A stretch of 64,000 nucleotides of DNA from NCBI GenBank assembly GCA_964542645.1, contig CAZIUG010000008.1, positions 496,001 to 560,000 of the forward strand, given 5' to 3'. This DNA is from Moanibacter sp964542645 (GTDB lineage: Bacteria > Verrucomicrobiota > Verrucomicrobiia > Opitutales > UBA2987). The position numbers were made by a program, and so were the translations under genes. Position 1 is the first letter of the stretch, and every line of letters starts with the position of its first letter. The notes under the pieces are model-generated. The model searched no databases, was not told the origin of the DNA, and saw only the letters and a program-made list of their open reading frames with translations. This document shows positions 62,915-64,000 of this stretch, one piece after another.

Positions 62915-64000
62915 CAGATTCTCAGGACGCCATTTTCTACAGATTCCTGGACCGACCAACATCCCTGATCCGGTGTTGCGATCGATGGCTCGCCCCACCA
63001 TCGATCATCGAGGTCCCGAATTCGCGGACCTATCGAAGCGGGTCCAAGAACGACTCCAAGGGATCTTTCAAACTTCTCAGCCTGTCCTTATATTCCCATC
63101 ATCGGGAACCGGAGCGTGGGAGGCGGCTCTCGTCAACACCCTCTCCCATGGCGATCAAATCTTGATGTTTGAAACCGGATATTTCGCCCAGCTCTGGAAA
63201 CAAATGGCAGAACGTTTAGATTTGGTAGTCGATTGGATAGATGGAAACTGGCGCTCTGGCGCGGATCCTAACAAAATTGAAGAAAGACTCCAAGGGGATA
63301 GGGATCACCGCATAAAAGCGGTCGCGGTGGTACATAACGAAACATCAACAGGAGTGACCAGCCAAATCTCCGAGATTCGGGAGGCAATCGACCGCTGTGA
63401 TCATCCGGCACTCCTCATGGTGGATACAATATCCTCTCTAGCCTCCATCGACTATCGTCATGAGGATTGGAATATCGATGTGTCTGTCGGCGCATCACAA
63501 AAGGGACTCATGCTCCCCCCTGGCCTAGGATTCAATGCGGTCAGCAACCGAGCCTTACAAGCTTCCAAAAATGCAAATCTTCCTAGATCTTATTGGGATT
63601 GGGGGAATTACTTGGAATTGTTCTCTACCGGGTTCTTTCCTTACACTCCTGCAACCAATCTTATTTATGGTCTCGATGTCGCCCTTGATCTCCTATTAAG
63701 TGAGGGTTTGGAAAAAGTTTTTGCTCGGCACCGAAGACTGGCTGAGGCAACTCGAATCGCTGTCACTTCCTGGAACTTAGAAATCATGTGCGAAAATCCG
63801 GTAGAATATTCTGAAAGCGTGACGGGTATTTTTATGCCCGATGGTCATAACGCTGATAAGCTTCGTAAAATTCTCCTTGATCGATTCGATATTGCCCTTG
63901 GAACCGGCTTGGGGAGGATGCAAGGTCGAACCTTTAGAATCGGCCACCTCGGCGACTTCAATGATCTCATGCTCGCCGGAACACTTTCTGGAATCGAAAT
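62907..64000 (+). CDS. Class V aminotransferase (alanine/serine-glyoxylate type), cut by window edge
   Basis: This PLP enzyme starts at an ATG overlapping the upstream gene by eight bases, and about 364 codons are visible before the window ends. The family blocks are IPGPTNIPDPVLR (near 13-25), FPSSGTGAWEAAL (near 64-76), the PLP-phosphate aspartate Asp173 in LMVDTISSL, and the Schiff-base Lys199 in GASQKGLMLPPG. Enzymes of this group use glyoxylate as amino acceptor (AGXT, SGAT) or act on ureidoglycine. The partner amidohydrolase makes purine or pyrimidine-ring catabolism a possible context. Confidence 0.92.
   Translation, partial: MPNRFSGRHFLQIPGPTNIPDPVLRSMARPTIDHRGPEFADLSKRVQERLQGIFQTSQPVLIFPSSGTGAWEAALVNTLSHGDQILMFETGYFAQLWKQMAERLDLVVDWIDGNWRSGADPNKIEERLQGDRDHRIKAVAVVHNETSTGVTSQISEIREAIDRCDHPALLMVDTISSLASIDYRHEDWNIDVSVGASQKGLMLPPGLGFNAVSNRALQASKNANLPRSYWDWGNYLELFSTGFFPYTPATNLIYGLDVALDLLLSEGLEKVFARHRRLAEATRIAVTSWNLEIMCENPVEYSESVTGIFMPDGHNADKLRKILLDRFDIALGTGLGRMQGRTFRIGHLGDFNDLMLAGTLSGIE

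Noticed and set aside
1..64000. CRISPR arrays, phage or integrase genes, insertion sequences
   Set aside because: No regularly spaced repeats, transposase or integrase motifs, or paired terminal repeats were seen on either strand.

Overview
The window looks like part of the chromosome of a marine or host-associated member of the PVC group, most likely Verrucomicrobiota of the Opitutae/Puniceicoccales kind. That placement is an inference. It rests on the large set of Gfo/Idh/MocA oxidoreductases, a sulfatase, glycosidase-fold beta-propeller proteins, a XylR-type AraC regulator, divergent Nramp-like transporters, and a ResB/CcsA (system II) cytochrome c pathway. No rRNA, CRISPR array, phage, transposase or plasmid function was seen. 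Hand-counted GC is mostly about 43-55%, with two clear exceptions: a GC-rich gene at 16.8-17.8 kb and an AT-rich gene at 55.8-57.1 kb.

Layout. 1-4 kb: the 5' part of proS (minus strand), then an amt-glnK ammonium operon behind a good sigma-54-like promoter and a 23-bp perfect palindrome. 4-11 kb: RraA-like protein, aldo/keto reductase, Gfo/Idh oxidoreductase, and two divergently transcribed Nramp-fold transporters with an operator-like palindrome between them. 11-16.4 kb: ychF, a lipoprotein, resB and ccsA. 16.5-20.5 kb: tRNA-Val(GAC), a GC-rich beta-propeller hydrolase gene, a Gfo/Idh oxidoreductase, a stand-alone Gfo C-terminal domain and an FAH-family gene. 20.7-25 kb: pncB and pncA (NAD salvage), then gmd and fcl (GDP-L-fucose synthesis). 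25-31 kb: XylR-like regulator, tRNA-Val(CAC), a DHDPS/NAL-family lyase, an SDR lacking its catalytic Tyr and Lys, a GH32-like protein and a sugar-nucleotide or uronate type dehydrogenase.

31-48 kb is a dense catabolic region: CobW GTPase, PHP phosphoesterase, HpcH/HpaI aldolase, Gfo/Idh, the two halves of plant Tm-1 as adjacent genes (PEP_hydrolase TIM barrel and UPF0261), D-2-hydroxyacid dehydrogenase, two coupled amidohydrolases, a phosphodiesterase remnant, an MFS transporter, an LDH2-type dehydrogenase, a sulfatase and a TonB-dependent receptor. 48-55 kb continues with a VOC protein, two tandem SDRs (the second appears to begin with AUC), a beta-propeller hydrolase, a CitE-like lyase, an enolase-superfamily dehydratase and L-rhamnose mutarotase. 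55-64 kb holds a DUF2237 protein, an AT-rich rhlE-like helicase (probable transfer), an aldehyde dehydrogenase, an AmgK/MurU-like pair, a metallo-amidohydrolase and a truncated class V aminotransferase.

Taken together, the window describes a heterotroph that imports and oxidises sulfated or deoxy sugars and sugar acids through many small one-to-three-gene modules rather than one large operon. The most unusual items are the sigma-54/palindrome control region of amt, the apparent AUC start codon at 49600, the GC-rich single-gene insertion, the tRNA-Val with C33, the Nramp-like pair without the DPGN and MPH metal motifs, and several stand-alone or eroded domains. No clearly new multi-gene defence or mobile system was found.
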